Shown piece by piece: positions 1-7,513 of a DNA stretch of 8,525 nucleotides. The position numbers and the translations under genes are program-made. The notes under the pieces were generated by a model. That model made no database searches. It was given only the letters and a program-made list of their open reading frames with translations, and was not told the DNA's origin. The stretch's first letter is position 1, and the number at the start of each line of letters is the position of its first letter. Origin of the DNA: Phycisphaerae bacterium (GTDB lineage: Bacteria > Planctomycetota > Phycisphaerae > UBA1845 > Fen-1342); the NCBI GenBank assembly GCA_020058145.1, contig JAGVEP010000181.1, positions 1-8,525 on the forward strand. The letters run 5' to 3'.

Positions 1-98
1 GAGCCCCGAGCGCAAGCGAGCGGGCCGCGCAGCGCGTGGGTCGCCTGCGCAGAGAACGCGCGCGCTGCGCGAAACCGGTCGCTTGCGCTCGCGGCTCG
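1..98. repeat. Nested GC-rich inverted repeat, REP-like, downstream of the DUF4159 gene
   Basis: Bases 1-23 and 75-97 are inverted copies that match at 21 of 23 positions. The core GAGCGCAAGCGA is perfect. Inside them, 26-36 (CGCGCAGCGCG) pairs exactly with 61-71, leaving a loop of about 24 bases. Each outer arm can also fold on itself, for example CCCG at 5-8 with CGGG at 21-24 around CGC-AA-GCG. The element starts about 15 bp past the stop codon of the minus-strand gene, so it could end or stabilise that transcript. There is no T-tract inside the window. Palindromes built on GAGCGCAAGCGAGCGGG look like dispersed intergenic repeats, which is an impression from similar genomes and not something this window proves. 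The left boundary may lie outside the window. Confidence 0.6.
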
Positions 99-112
99 TT
101 CTTTACCGGCCG

Positions 113-2407
113 CTACGGTTCGAGTCGCGCCTTTTCCGCCGTCGGCAGGGCGGCATAGAGCAACAGATTTCGCAACACCCGCAGCGCGCCGGCGGGTTCG
201 TAGCCCTGTACGTCGTAAACCGGGGTCCCGAGTAGCCCGACACTCAGATCGAGCGACGCGTAAATCACGCCCAGCCGCTGGGGCAGCGCAAAAGCCGACA
301 GGCGCGGGTACGCCTGTCCCCGCATCAGACCGCGCGCGGCCCGCCGATAGCCCACCGTTTTCAGATCGGTCGCGCCGGCAAGCCCAACGCCGGTCAGCAG
401 CGGCGATTCGCTCGGCAGCACGTGCGGATCGCGCCGGAGTGCCTGCTGGACATATTCCTCCAGAGCGGCGGTGAACTCCCGCGAGCCGCCGGCGGCGTCC
501 GCAAGCAGCGTGCCGCCGCCGGTGAGAAATTCGCGCAGGCCGCGCTGCTCGTCGGGCGTCAGCTCGAACCGCCCGGTGCCGGTGAGATGCGCTACAGTGA
601 AGGTCTTCAGGTCCGCCGAATCGAGCGTCACGCCCGTGGTCACCAGCAGCCGCGTGCGGACTTCGTTGTTCATGTAAGCGGCCAGCCGCGTCCAGCCATA
701 GGGCTCGACATCCCAGCGGCCGCCGTACTTGAGCCGTGCGACGCGGATCGTCCGTTCGATTTCGGTCTGGCGCACCGGGATCGCCGGCGTTTGCAGGCGG
801 CTGCGGATGGTCGTCTTGTCCGTCGCGTAGAGATACACATTCGCGCCGAGTTGCAGCTCCGGAGCCGGTTTGCCGCGGACGGCGTAGCGGTTCCACGTGC
901 TCGCCAGGTCGCGCGTGGCCAGCAGCAGCAGCGTCCGCACGCCGCTGTTCACTTCGAGCATCAGCGGCGGATCGTCGATCGGGAACTGCACCGCACCGGA
1001 AAAGAGCGGATGCTCGGGCGGCAGCGAGCGCGGCGCGAGCTCCGGAAACATGCGCGCGGCCAGGTCCTCCAGCGCGGCGCGAAAGCCCGGGGCACCGGCC
1101 ACCGCGAAGATCAGCCCCCCCCGCCGGCAGTACTCGCGCAACTTCTGTACCTGCACGTCGTCAAAGTCACACGCGGACTCGCCGTACAGGTACAGCACCG
1201 GGGCTTCCAGGAGGTCTGCCATGGTCCCGTCGAGGGTGACGGTCTGCCAGTTCAGCAGACGTTCGAAGGAATGGCCCGCGTAGCGGGTCAGATTCGCCAC
1301 GTCCCGCAGCCGGTGGTCCCACTCCGCCCCGTGTTCGAGCTTGTTGAACAGCAGCGGCGCGCGGCTATGACAGAGCACGAGCAGCGCGAAGGCCGTGTTA
1401 CGCAACGTGCTCATCTGGCCCCCGCCCCCGGGCCAGTGGCCCTGGGGCACCTGATGTTCGAGCAGGTAGGTCGCGGCGCTGCGGAACCAGTCCTTGTTGC
1501 GAAAGTACTTCCGGCCGCTCGCCCGGCCCGCGCGTTCGACGCCGTAGAGGTAGTAGTATTGCCACTCCCCGCTGCCGTGCGGATTCTCGGGCCCGTACTC
1601 GCGGCCGAGCCAGTCCAGCCCGCGGTTGATGGCGCCCAGGAAGCCGGCGGCCTCCTTCGGGCGATCGGCGTAGCGCTGATCGAGGGTGATGAACAGCGCC
1701 GCCACGCCGGCGGCCGTCATGCTTCCGGAGCTCCGGCCGGGGCCGCGTTTGCCGTAGTCCCACCCGCCATCGGGTTTTTGCGCGCGGAGGAAGTGCTCGC
1801 CAACGGTTTCCCAGTAGCCTTCGGGTACGGACAGCCCGGCGTCGGCGGCCATCCACGTCCCGAGCACGCCGAACTGGGTCACCGAATTATCCCACATGTT
1901 GCTCCGCTCCCCCTGCCGGGCGACGTAGTCGTAGGTGCCGGGTTCCTGGGCGCTGCGCGGCGCGACGTTATCGACCAGCCAACTCACGTCCTCCTGGAGC
2001 CGCGGTAGGTACTTCTTGCCCCCGCCCAGCGCCAGGACCTGGGCCCGCAGCCCGACCGCGTAGGTCCCATTCAGTGTTTGACCCGCCAACCAGTCGAGGT
2101 TGCGATCCAGGCGGTCCTCGGTGGGTTTCTCGCCGGCGTAGAGCAGCGCGAGCAGGACGAGGGCGCTATCCCCCGCCCAGTTCCGCCCGTTCTTATCGCT
2201 CCCGGGTTCCCAGAGTCCGAAGTCGTTCCGCTGGCCCCAGAGCCAGTTCACCGCCTTCTGAATGGCCGCCTCGACCGCTTCATCGGTCAGCTCGACCGGG
2301 TCAGCAGCGCGGGCGGGGGCGGCCAAGGTCACCAGCAGCAGCACGCCCCAAACGGCCAGCGTGCGCCCGAAAACGGAACCGGCGGTCCCGGTGGTCCGAG
2401 GGCCCAT
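113..2407 (-). CDS. Exported DUF4159 protein with N-terminal terpenoid-cyclase-like (prenyltransferase/squalene-oxidase repeat) toroid
   Basis: This 764-residue protein has a signal peptide: hydrophobic residues 17-30, then a likely cut after PARA at 31-34. Residues ~40-350 carry spaced motifs such as KAVNWLWGQR, FLRAQKPDGGWDYG and YLLEHQVPQGHW, typical of alpha/alpha-toroid repeats of the prenyltransferase/squalene-oxidase type. Residues ~365-530 and ~550-750 look like two DUF4159 (glutamine-amidotransferase-like fold) modules, each with a phrase such as CRRGGLIFAVAG (427-438) or LTGGGTLLADAAGG (628-641). The family is common in planctomycetes and has no established reaction, so a catalytic role is not claimed. 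It probably acts outside the cytoplasmic membrane. The frame stays open upstream to 2992, but ATG 2407 is chosen because it begins the signal peptide and has a weak AAGG eight bases upstream. The longer start would run antisense through the divergent kinase. Confidence 0.85.
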   Translation of the reverse strand: MGPRTTGTAGSVFGRTLAVWGVLLLVTLAAPARAADPVELTDEAVEAAIQKAVNWLWGQRNDFGLWEPGSDKNGRNWAGDSALVLLALLYAGEKPTEDRLDRNLDWLAGQTLNGTYAVGLRAQVLALGGGKKYLPRLQEDVSWLVDNVAPRSAQEPGTYDYVARQGERSNMWDNSVTQFGVLGTWMAADAGLSVPEGYWETVGEHFLRAQKPDGGWDYGKRGPGRSSGSMTAAGVAALFITLDQRYADRPKEAAGFLGAINRGLDWLGREYGPENPHGSGEWQYYYLYGVERAGRASGRKYFRNKDWFRSAATYLLEHQVPQGHWPGGGGQMSTLRNTAFALLVLCHSRAPLLFNKLEHGAEWDHRLRDVANLTRYAGHSFERLLNWQTVTLDGTMADLLEAPVLYLYGESACDFDDVQVQKLREYCRRGGLIFAVAGAPGFRAALEDLAARMFPELAPRSLPPEHPLFSGAVQFPIDDPPLMLEVNSGVRTLLLLATRDLASTWNRYAVRGKPAPELQLGANVYLYATDKTTIRSRLQTPAIPVRQTEIERTIRVARLKYGGRWDVEPYGWTRLAAYMNNEVRTRLLVTTGVTLDSADLKTFTVAHLTGTGRFELTPDEQRGLREFLTGGGTLLADAAGGSREFTAALEEYVQQALRRDPHVLPSESPLLTGVGLAGATDLKTVGYRRAARGLMRGQAYPRLSAFALPQRLGVIYASLDLSVGLLGTPVYDVQGYEPAGALRVLRNLLLYAALPTAEKARLEP

Positions 2408-2443
2408 ATTAGAAACCTTGGTGCCCAGTGTCGTGCGTACCCA

Positions 2444-2473
2444 TTTACATCTCTTGACCGACTTGCCTAGAAT
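2444..2473 (+). promoter_or_regulatory. Candidate sigma70-type promoter for the kinase gene
   Basis: TTTACA at 2444-2449 and TAGAAT at 2468-2473 are separated by 18 bases. Each matches the sigma70 consensus at five of six positions. The start of transcription would lie near 2480, about 54 bases before the chosen kinase ATG. A TTGACC at 2454-2459 is only eight bases from the -10 box, so it cannot be the partner -35. The 126-bp gap between the divergent genes must also hold the promoter of the minus-strand DUF4159 gene, for which no convincing boxes were seen. Confidence 0.45.
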
Positions 2474-2533
2474 TGGGCGCGTCGTGGAACATATGGCCTC
2501 ATTGCGTCGCCTGGCGCCATGGGAGCTTGGTAC

Positions 2534-3793
2534 ATGGCCGACGGGCTTGAAGATAGTCAAATCTGCCGATTGGTGGTAGAGCGGCAGCTCGCCACTCAGG
2601 AGGAGATCCGCACGGCGCACGACCAGCGGAAGCTCCTCTCCTTCAACGGCCATGCCCGCCCGGTCAGCGAAATCCTCGTCGATCTCGGTTTCCTGACCCG
2701 CACGCAGCTCGCCCGGCTGCAGGGCATCAATGATGACTCCGGCGGGCGGCCGTCGCAGCAAATTCCCGGCTACCAGATTCTGAACAAGTGCGGGGCGGGG
2801 GCGATGGCGGTCGTTTATCGGGCAAAACAGCTCAGCCTGAACCGTACCGTCGCGGTCAAGGTCCTGCCCAAACGGCTCAGCAAGAACGCCGAGTTTGTCG
2901 AACGCTTTTACCGCGAAGGGCGAGCCGCAGCCCAGCTTAACCACCCGAACATCGTGCAGGCCTTCGACGTCGGCGAGGCCAACGGCTTCCACTACTTCGT
3001 GATGGAGTTCGTCGAGGGCTGCACGGTCTACGACGAGGTCGCCGAGAGCAAGGTCTACAGCGAGCGCGAAGCTGTCGACATCGTCACGCAGGTTACGCGG
3101 GCGCTATTGCACGCCCACGAACGCGGCTTCATCCACCGCGACGTAAAGCCCAAGAACGTCATGCTCACCAAGGACCGCGTCGCGAAGCTCGCGGACATGG
3201 GTCTGGCCCGCGAAACCACCGACCACCAGGCCGCGCTGGCCGAGGCCGGGCGCGCCTACGGCACCCCCTACTACATTGCTCCCGAACAGATTCGTGGCGA
3301 AGTCGATATCGATCCGCGGGCCGACCTGTACTCGCTCGGCGCCATGTTCTATCACATGGTCACCGGCCGTGTCCCGTTTGAGGGCCCGACGCCGTCCGCG
3401 GTCATGCACAAGCACCTGAAAGCACCCCTCACCCCCCCGGACCACCTGAACACCAACCTGTCCTCGGGCTGCGGGGTGATGATCGAGATGCTCCTCGCTA
3501 AGGACCGCGAGGATCGGTACCCAGGTGCCCGCGAGCTGCTCACCGACCTGGAGCGGTTGGCCCGCGGCGAGGCGCCGGAGTACGCCCATCCGGCGGTTAC
3601 GGGCGACGTCTTCGCCACGCTCTCGGCCGGCAAGTCGCTGGAGCCGGAACCGGTCGAGCCGCCCAGCCGCTACTGGAAGCGGATGCCGGACGAGGAGAAG
3701 GTCCCGCCGACGGTGCCGATTATTCTCGGCGTCGTCGCCGGTCTGAGCGTCTTGATGAACATCATCCTCGTCTTGATGCTCGCCACGCGGTAA
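2534..3793 (+). CDS. Membrane-anchored Hanks-type serine/threonine protein kinase
   Basis: The protein phosphorylates Ser/Thr residues of unknown targets. It has 419 residues from ATG 2534, chosen over the in-frame ATG 2519 because GGGAG at 2521-2525 sits eight bases upstream of 2534. Residues ~5-64 form a small helical domain with EEIRTAHDQRKL and SEILVDLGFLTRTQLARL, resembling the N-terminal MshEN/GspE-like domain. The kinase domain (~80-345) has a glycine loop GAGAMAVVY (87-95), catalytic K109, helix-C E128, HRDVKPKN (201-208, base D203), metal-binding D221 in DMG rather than DFG, APE (249-251), D264 and R328. A hydrophobic segment at ~394-416 near the C-terminus should anchor it as a tail, leaving the kinase in the cytoplasm and almost nothing outside. 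There is no PASTA, WD40 or other sensor domain. All key catalytic residues are present, so it should be active. Confidence 0.93.
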   Translation: MADGLEDSQICRLVVERQLATQEEIRTAHDQRKLLSFNGHARPVSEILVDLGFLTRTQLARLQGINDDSGGRPSQQIPGYQILNKCGAGAMAVVYRAKQLSLNRTVAVKVLPKRLSKNAEFVERFYREGRAAAQLNHPNIVQAFDVGEANGFHYFVMEFVEGCTVYDEVAESKVYSEREAVDIVTQVTRALLHAHERGFIHRDVKPKNVMLTKDRVAKLADMGLARETTDHQAALAEAGRAYGTPYYIAPEQIRGEVDIDPRADLYSLGAMFYHMVTGRVPFEGPTPSAVMHKHLKAPLTPPDHLNTNLSSGCGVMIEMLLAKDREDRYPGARELLTDLERLARGEAPEYAHPAVTGDVFATLSAGKSLEPEPVEPPSRYWKRMPDEEKVPPTVPIILGVVAGLSVLMNIILVLMLATR

Positions 3794-3794
3794 A

Positions 3795-3813
3795 CGGGCG
3801 CGTCACTCGCCCG
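3795..3813. terminator. Possible bidirectional hairpin between convergent genes
   Basis: CGGGCG at 3795-3800 pairs with CGCCCG at 3808-3813 around a seven-base loop. The hairpin sits across the nine-base gap between the kinase stop (3791-3793) and the glgP stop (3803-3805). On the minus strand it is followed by TTTA, and on the plus strand no T-run follows. The stem is short and the T-run poor, so it is only a weak candidate. Confidence 0.3.
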
Positions 3814-5944
3814 CGGGGGTGTATAAACCCAGATATTCGGCCAGCATTCGGTGCGTGTTGAATCGCCCGCAAACCGTCTGCAGCGCTGCGATCATGCGGC
3901 GCACCCAGCGCTGCGGCACGCCGTGCCGGTCGCGGTCGTAAAACAGCGGCACGATCTCGTTTTCGAGCAGCGCGTAGACGGCGCCGGCGTCGCGGCGATC
4001 GCGTGACAACCGGGTGGTACGGGCGTCTTGCCCGTTGGGGTCGTCAATCGCCCAGCCATTGCGGCCGTTGTATGCCTCTGGCCACCAGCCGTCGAGGATG
4101 GACAGATTCAGGCCCCCGTGCAGCGGTGGTTTCATGCCGCTGGTGCCCGAGGCTTCCTGTGGGCGGACGGGGTTGTTGAGCCAGACATCGCAGCCGGACG
4201 TGAGCATCCGCCCAACCTGCAGATCGTAGTCCTCGAGCAGGATGACGCGGCCGCGCAGGCCGGCGCGGCGGGTCTGCTGATAGACCTGCTGGGCTAAGCG
4301 CTGGCCGTCGCGGTCCGCTGGGTGGGCCTTGCCCGCGAATACAAGCTGCACGGGCCGGCGCGGGTCGCCGAGGATGCCGGCGAGGCGCTTGAGATCATGG
4401 AAAATCAGCGCCGCGCGCTTGTAGGTCGCAAACCGGCGGGCAAAACCAATGGTCAGGGCGTTTTCGTCGAGCGCTTCCAGTGCGGCGATCTGATACGGCA
4501 ACGGCTCACAACGCCGCTCGCTCTGCCGGCGCAGGCGCGCGCGGAGGAACTCCACCAGCTTTCGCCGCAGCAGGTTCCGCACGTGCCACAACTCGGCGGC
4601 GGGGATCCGGCCGGCGCGCTGCCACCAGTCGTCGTCCGGCCCGGCGCCGACCCAGCGCGGTTTCAGGTATTTGTCGTAGAGAGCCCGCATTTCCGGAGCG
4701 AGCCAGGTTTCGGCGTGGACGCCGTTCGTGACGTGCGTGATGGGCACGTCGGCGGGCCGCGCTGCGTTGAACACGCCGGTCCACATCGCGCGGGAGACCT
4801 CGCCGTGCAGCTTGGTCACGCCGTTGCACCGCGCGCTGCCTTTCAGCGCGAGGACGGTCATGCAGAACGGCTCACGGCGGTCGCGCGGGTTGGCGCGCCC
4901 CAGCGCGAGGAACTCGGTGCGTGCCATGCCGAGCTCGGCGACCAGCCGACCGAGGTGTTTCTGCATCAAGGCTGGCGGGAAACGGTCGTGCCCGGCCGGC
5001 ACGGGCGTGTGCGTCGTGAAAACGGTGGACTGGCGGACACGCGTCCAGGCGCGGGAGTGCGACAGGCCCGCCGCACGCAGCCTCCGCAGCCGTTCGAGCA
5101 CGGCGAAGGCGGCGTGTCCCTCGTTCAGATGGAATACGCTGGCACGCACACCGAGCGCGTCCAGCGCACGGACGCCGCCGATGCCGAGCAGGATTTCCTG
5201 CTGAATCCGTGTCTCGCCGTCGCCGCCGTAGAGACGCTGCGTGAGCCGGCGGTCGCGCGGCGGATTGGCGGCCTGGTCAGCGTCGAGCAGATACAGCGGC
5301 ACACGGCCAACTTGTACTTGCCAGACCTTGACCTGCACGTCACGCCGGCCGATCGGCACGGCGACGCGGGTGCCGGTGTCGGCGATGGGGAGTTGCGTGA
5401 AATCGAGTTGCGGGTACACGGCGCGGGTCGAACCGTCGGACCGCAACTCCTGGCGGTAATAGCCGTTGCGGTACAGCAGTCCGACGGCGACCAGCGGGAT
5501 GCCGAGATCCGAGGCCGACTTGAGATGGTCGCCCGCCAGCACGCCGAGCCCGCCGGCGTACTGCGGTAAACACTCGTGCAGGCCGAACTCGGCGCAGAAA
5601 TATGCGACGCGCACGCGCTTTTGGGGCCCCGTCGCGGTCCGCCGAAACCAGGGCCGGGTCCTGAGATAAAGCGCCCGTTGCCGCTCGCAAAGGCGTAAGA
5701 GCGACAGAAATGCCTCATCCCCGCACAGTGCTACCCGGCGCTGCTCGCTCAACCCGGCCAGCGTCGCGATGGGATTATGGTTCGTCGCCTCCCATAGCAC
5801 CGGATCGAGGGCCGCCAGCAGCCGTTGCGGGTCTGGGTTCCACGTCCACCACAGGTCGCGGGCGAGTTGGCCGACCCGCGCCAGGACGTCGGCGGACGAA
5901 GAACCACCGCGCGTCTTGCGCCGCTCGCGTGCTGTCTTGGCCAT
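3803..5944 (-). CDS. glgP: Alpha-glucan (glycogen/maltodextrin) phosphorylase, GT35 family
   Basis: The enzyme releases glucose 1-phosphate from the non-reducing ends of alpha-1,4-glucans in the cytoplasm, with pyridoxal phosphate as cofactor. The 713-residue length fits the shorter 'alpha-glucan family phosphorylase' branch rather than the ~800-residue classical GlgP. A DUF3417-like N-terminus is seen (ARDLWWTWNPDP, 28-39). Then come VAYFCAEFGLHECLPQYAGG (113-132), HLNEGHAAF (272-280), HTPVPAGHDRF (312-322), FARRFATYKR (501-510) and GKAHPAD (538-544). The cofactor site EASGTSGMK (597-605) places the Schiff-base lysine at K605, followed by LDGWWPE. ATG 5944 is chosen because GGAG lies eight bases upstream; the open frame upstream lacks family residues and would overlap the pseudopilin gene. 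It starts 29 bp after the pseudopilin stop, so it may share that gene's transcript. No biosynthetic glycogen genes are visible here. Confidence 0.95.
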   Translation of the reverse strand: MAKTARERRKTRGGSSSADVLARVGQLARDLWWTWNPDPQRLLAALDPVLWEATNHNPIATLAGLSEQRRVALCGDEAFLSLLRLCERQRALYLRTRPWFRRTATGPQKRVRVAYFCAEFGLHECLPQYAGGLGVLAGDHLKSASDLGIPLVAVGLLYRNGYYRQELRSDGSTRAVYPQLDFTQLPIADTGTRVAVPIGRRDVQVKVWQVQVGRVPLYLLDADQAANPPRDRRLTQRLYGGDGETRIQQEILLGIGGVRALDALGVRASVFHLNEGHAAFAVLERLRRLRAAGLSHSRAWTRVRQSTVFTTHTPVPAGHDRFPPALMQKHLGRLVAELGMARTEFLALGRANPRDRREPFCMTVLALKGSARCNGVTKLHGEVSRAMWTGVFNAARPADVPITHVTNGVHAETWLAPEMRALYDKYLKPRWVGAGPDDDWWQRAGRIPAAELWHVRNLLRRKLVEFLRARLRRQSERRCEPLPYQIAALEALDENALTIGFARRFATYKRAALIFHDLKRLAGILGDPRRPVQLVFAGKAHPADRDGQRLAQQVYQQTRRAGLRGRVILLEDYDLQVGRMLTSGCDVWLNNPVRPQEASGTSGMKPPLHGGLNLSILDGWWPEAYNGRNGWAIDDPNGQDARTTRLSRDRRDAGAVYALLENEIVPLFYDRDRHGVPQRWVRRMIAALQTVCGRFNTHRMLAEYLGLYTPAGE

Positions 5945-5973
5945 GTGCGAATCTCCGCGCAGCGGCGGGCGGG

Positions 5974-6786
5974 TCACCACTTCCGCCAGGTGGGCACATA
6001 GTGCGGATCGTTCGCCGCGCCGACGGACCCGATCTGAAAGCGCTGCGAGGTGATCCGGCCGCCTTGCGGATCGTACGACTCGGCGTGCCCGTCCGCCAGA
6101 ACGGCCGCGGCTCGGCCCAGGTGCCGGAAACACGTGGTTGGGTTCGGGTTCTCCACCCACTGACGATCCGCGGCTCGGAACAAGTAGGGCGGATCGAGCA
6201 ACGCGACGTTTTTCGGCCGCTGACGACCGAGATCGATCGCGGCGTCAGCGAATACGAATACGCGCTGCGGCGTGGCCAGCGTGTCCACATTCTGCCAGGG
6301 CTGGTTGCCAATGTAGCTCCAGCCGGGCGCGTTCCAGCCGGGCGTATGAGGTGGGCAGAGGTAATAGCCGTTGTACCCGTAGGTGCTCGTAACCGCCCTC
6401 GCGGCGCCCTGCGGAGCGTACGAGCCCCAGGGTTGGTCGGGGCATTCGTAGACGCCCGCCGCGCGGAGGTCGGACCGGAGATACGGCCAGACGAAGCCGC
6501 GCGTGTGATCGACGCCGGCGGGGACGTTGGTGCCCCACCAGTAAACGGGCGGGCCGCCGCCGGTTTCCGCCGCGAGCGTGTACGCCAGCGGCATGGTCCA
6601 ACCGCCGTTTTCCGCGGCGTACATGTGGAACGCGCCGCCGAGTTGGCGGAGATTGCTCACACACTTCACCGCTCGGGCTTGTCCGCGGGCGCGGCCGAGT
6701 GACGGCAGCAGCATCCCGGCCAGCAGCGCGATGATCGCGACGCAGACGAGCAACTCGATGAGCGTGAAACCGCGCGACCGGTGCAT
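5974..6786 (-). CDS. Type II secretion/type IV pilin-like pseudopilin with C-terminal H-X9-DG motif
   Basis: The 270-residue protein begins with a class III signal, MHRSRG|FTLIELLVCVAIIALLAG. Prepilin peptidase is expected to cut after G6 and methylate F7, with the conserved glutamate at +5 (E11). The hydrophobic helix (~7-29) is followed by a long coiled segment (RARGQARAVKCVSNLRQLGG, 32-51). The globular part is rich in aromatics and glycine. H222 followed by nine residues and D232-G233 is the H-X9-DG motif of prepilin-type proteins that are strongly expanded in planctomycetes. Their function is not established; assembly in a pseudopilus or surface display is inferred. The start lies 2 bp after the stop of the dockerin-like gene with no good ribosome site, which suggests translational coupling and shared cobalamin control. 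The long ordinary 5' segment gives no hint of enzymatic function. Confidence 0.92.
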   Translation of the reverse strand: MHRSRGFTLIELLVCVAIIALLAGMLLPSLGRARGQARAVKCVSNLRQLGGAFHMYAAENGGWTMPLAYTLAAETGGGPPVYWWGTNVPAGVDHTRGFVWPYLRSDLRAAGVYECPDQPWGSYAPQGAARAVTSTYGYNGYYLCPPHTPGWNAPGWSYIGNQPWQNVDTLATPQRVFVFADAAIDLGRQRPKNVALLDPPYLFRAADRQWVENPNPTTCFRHLGRAAAVLADGHAESYDPQGGRITSQRFQIGSVGAANDPHYVPTWRKW

Positions 6787-6788
6787 CG

Positions 6789-7487
6789 CTATTGGCTCAA
6801 GAGCCCGATGAAGGCGTCGATGTCATCGAAATCCACATGCTCGTCGTGGTTGGCGTCCGCATTCAGCCGGTTGCAGCTCGGGAATTCGTCGTAGTAGCCG
6901 GCGGGTTCGCCAAGCGCCAGGACGAACGGGTTGATGTCGTCGAAGTCCACCTGGCCGTCGCAGTTCAAATCGCCAACGACGGTCTGTGGCCGCAGCGGCA
7001 CAACCGGCTGGCTGGTCTCGTCGTCGCCGGGCTTGGCGAGCCAGCCGTCGGTATCGCCATCCTGCAGAATGCGATCGCCAGCACCATACCACGAGTAATC
7101 CCAGTTTTCGCCCGCATCGGGGCTGACCCAATAACTCCAGTACGATTCTGGCCACTGGTATCCGGCGTGATACGTCGTGCCGTCCTTGACGTACCAGATA
7201 TCCGTCACGAAACCCCCGTCGTCGGCGAAGCTGAAGCCCAGGTTGGCCGCCTGAAGTGCCACGAGCACCTGGTATCCCGTGACCTGCTCCTGATCGAAGG
7301 CATAGCCGAAGGCGAAACTGTCCGCGGCCCCGTTTTCTGGCCAGAAATCGACGATCGCGAGCACGTGGTGCTCAGTGCCGGCGGACGCCCACCATTCGAC
7401 CTGCACGTCGAGCGGGCTATAGGCCCAGCCCGGCGCAGTGCCCGCCAAAAGCAACCAGATTCCCACAATTCCAAGGTATTTGGACAT
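6789..7487 (-). CDS. Secreted protein with C-terminal dockerin-like calcium-binding pair; first gene after a cobalamin riboswitch
   Basis: The 232-residue protein has a signal peptide at 1-22 (hydrophobic 5-16, likely cut after GWA). The mature N-terminal domain (~23-158) is rich in Trp and Tyr (ESYWSYWVSPDAGENWDYSW, 114-133; GAGDRILQDGDTDGW, 135-149). I do not know its fold or ligand; it recalls secreted planctomycete proteins carrying a similar WSYWVS...GA.DR.L.DG..DGW pattern. The C-terminus has two EF-hand-like loops: DLNCDGQVDFDD (173-184) and DANHDEHVDFDD (211-222). This is the spacing of type I dockerin repeats, which in planctomycetes often act as a surface or anchoring tag. The start is fixed by GGAGG eight bases upstream (7496-7500). 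Placement directly after a B12 riboswitch suggests a role in capturing cobalamin or in a process that varies with it. That role is inference. Confidence 0.85.
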   Translation of the reverse strand: MSKYLGIVGIWLLLAGTAPGWAYSPLDVQVEWWASAGTEHHVLAIVDFWPENGAADSFAFGYAFDQEQVTGYQVLVALQAANLGFSFADDGGFVTDIWYVKDGTTYHAGYQWPESYWSYWVSPDAGENWDYSWYGAGDRILQDGDTDGWLAKPGDDETSQPVVPLRPQTVVGDLNCDGQVDFDDINPFVLALGEPAGYYDEFPSCNRLNADANHDEHVDFDDIDAFIGLLSQ

Positions 7488-7495
7488 GACAGCAT

Positions 7496-7509
7496 CCTCC
7501 GTAGCGGAG
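7496..7509 (-). promoter_or_regulatory. Shine-Dalgarno-sequestering hairpin before the dockerin-like gene
   Basis: On the minus-strand RNA, CTCCG (7509-7505), the loop CTA and CGGAG (7501-7497) form a perfect five-pair stem. The CGGAG arm overlaps the ribosome site GGAGG (7500-7496), which is eight bases from the ATG at 7487. Flanking bases CAG and CTG could extend the stem across a bulge. A hairpin that hides the ribosome site downstream of a riboswitch is the usual layout for control of translation initiation. Confidence 0.55.
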
Positions 7510-7513
7510 CTGA

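Noticed and set aside
422..2008. Long open frame on the plus strand inside the DUF4159 gene
   Set aside because: It is antisense to a gene with clear domains. High-GC codon bias leaves the opposite strand open, and the translation has low-complexity Arg/Ala/Gly content and no motifs.
2454..2473. TTGACC paired with TAGAAT as a promoter
   Set aside because: The spacing of eight bases is far too short. TTTACA with an 18-base spacer fits instead.
2408..2992. Extension of the DUF4159 reading frame upstream of 2407 on the minus strand
   Set aside because: It lies antisense to the divergent kinase gene, has no family residues, and a signal peptide begins exactly at ATG 2407.
3794..3802. Strong intrinsic terminator between the kinase and glgP
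   Set aside because: Only a six-pair hairpin with a TTTA tail on one side is present, so it is listed as a weak candidate and not as a firm terminator.
4322..5569. Long plus-strand open frame across glgP
   Set aside because: It is opposite a phosphorylase with all its catalytic motifs and shows no recognisable domain or ribosome site.
5710..6702. Plus-strand open frame across glgP start and pseudopilin
   Set aside because: It overlaps two confidently assigned genes on the other strand and has no family signal.
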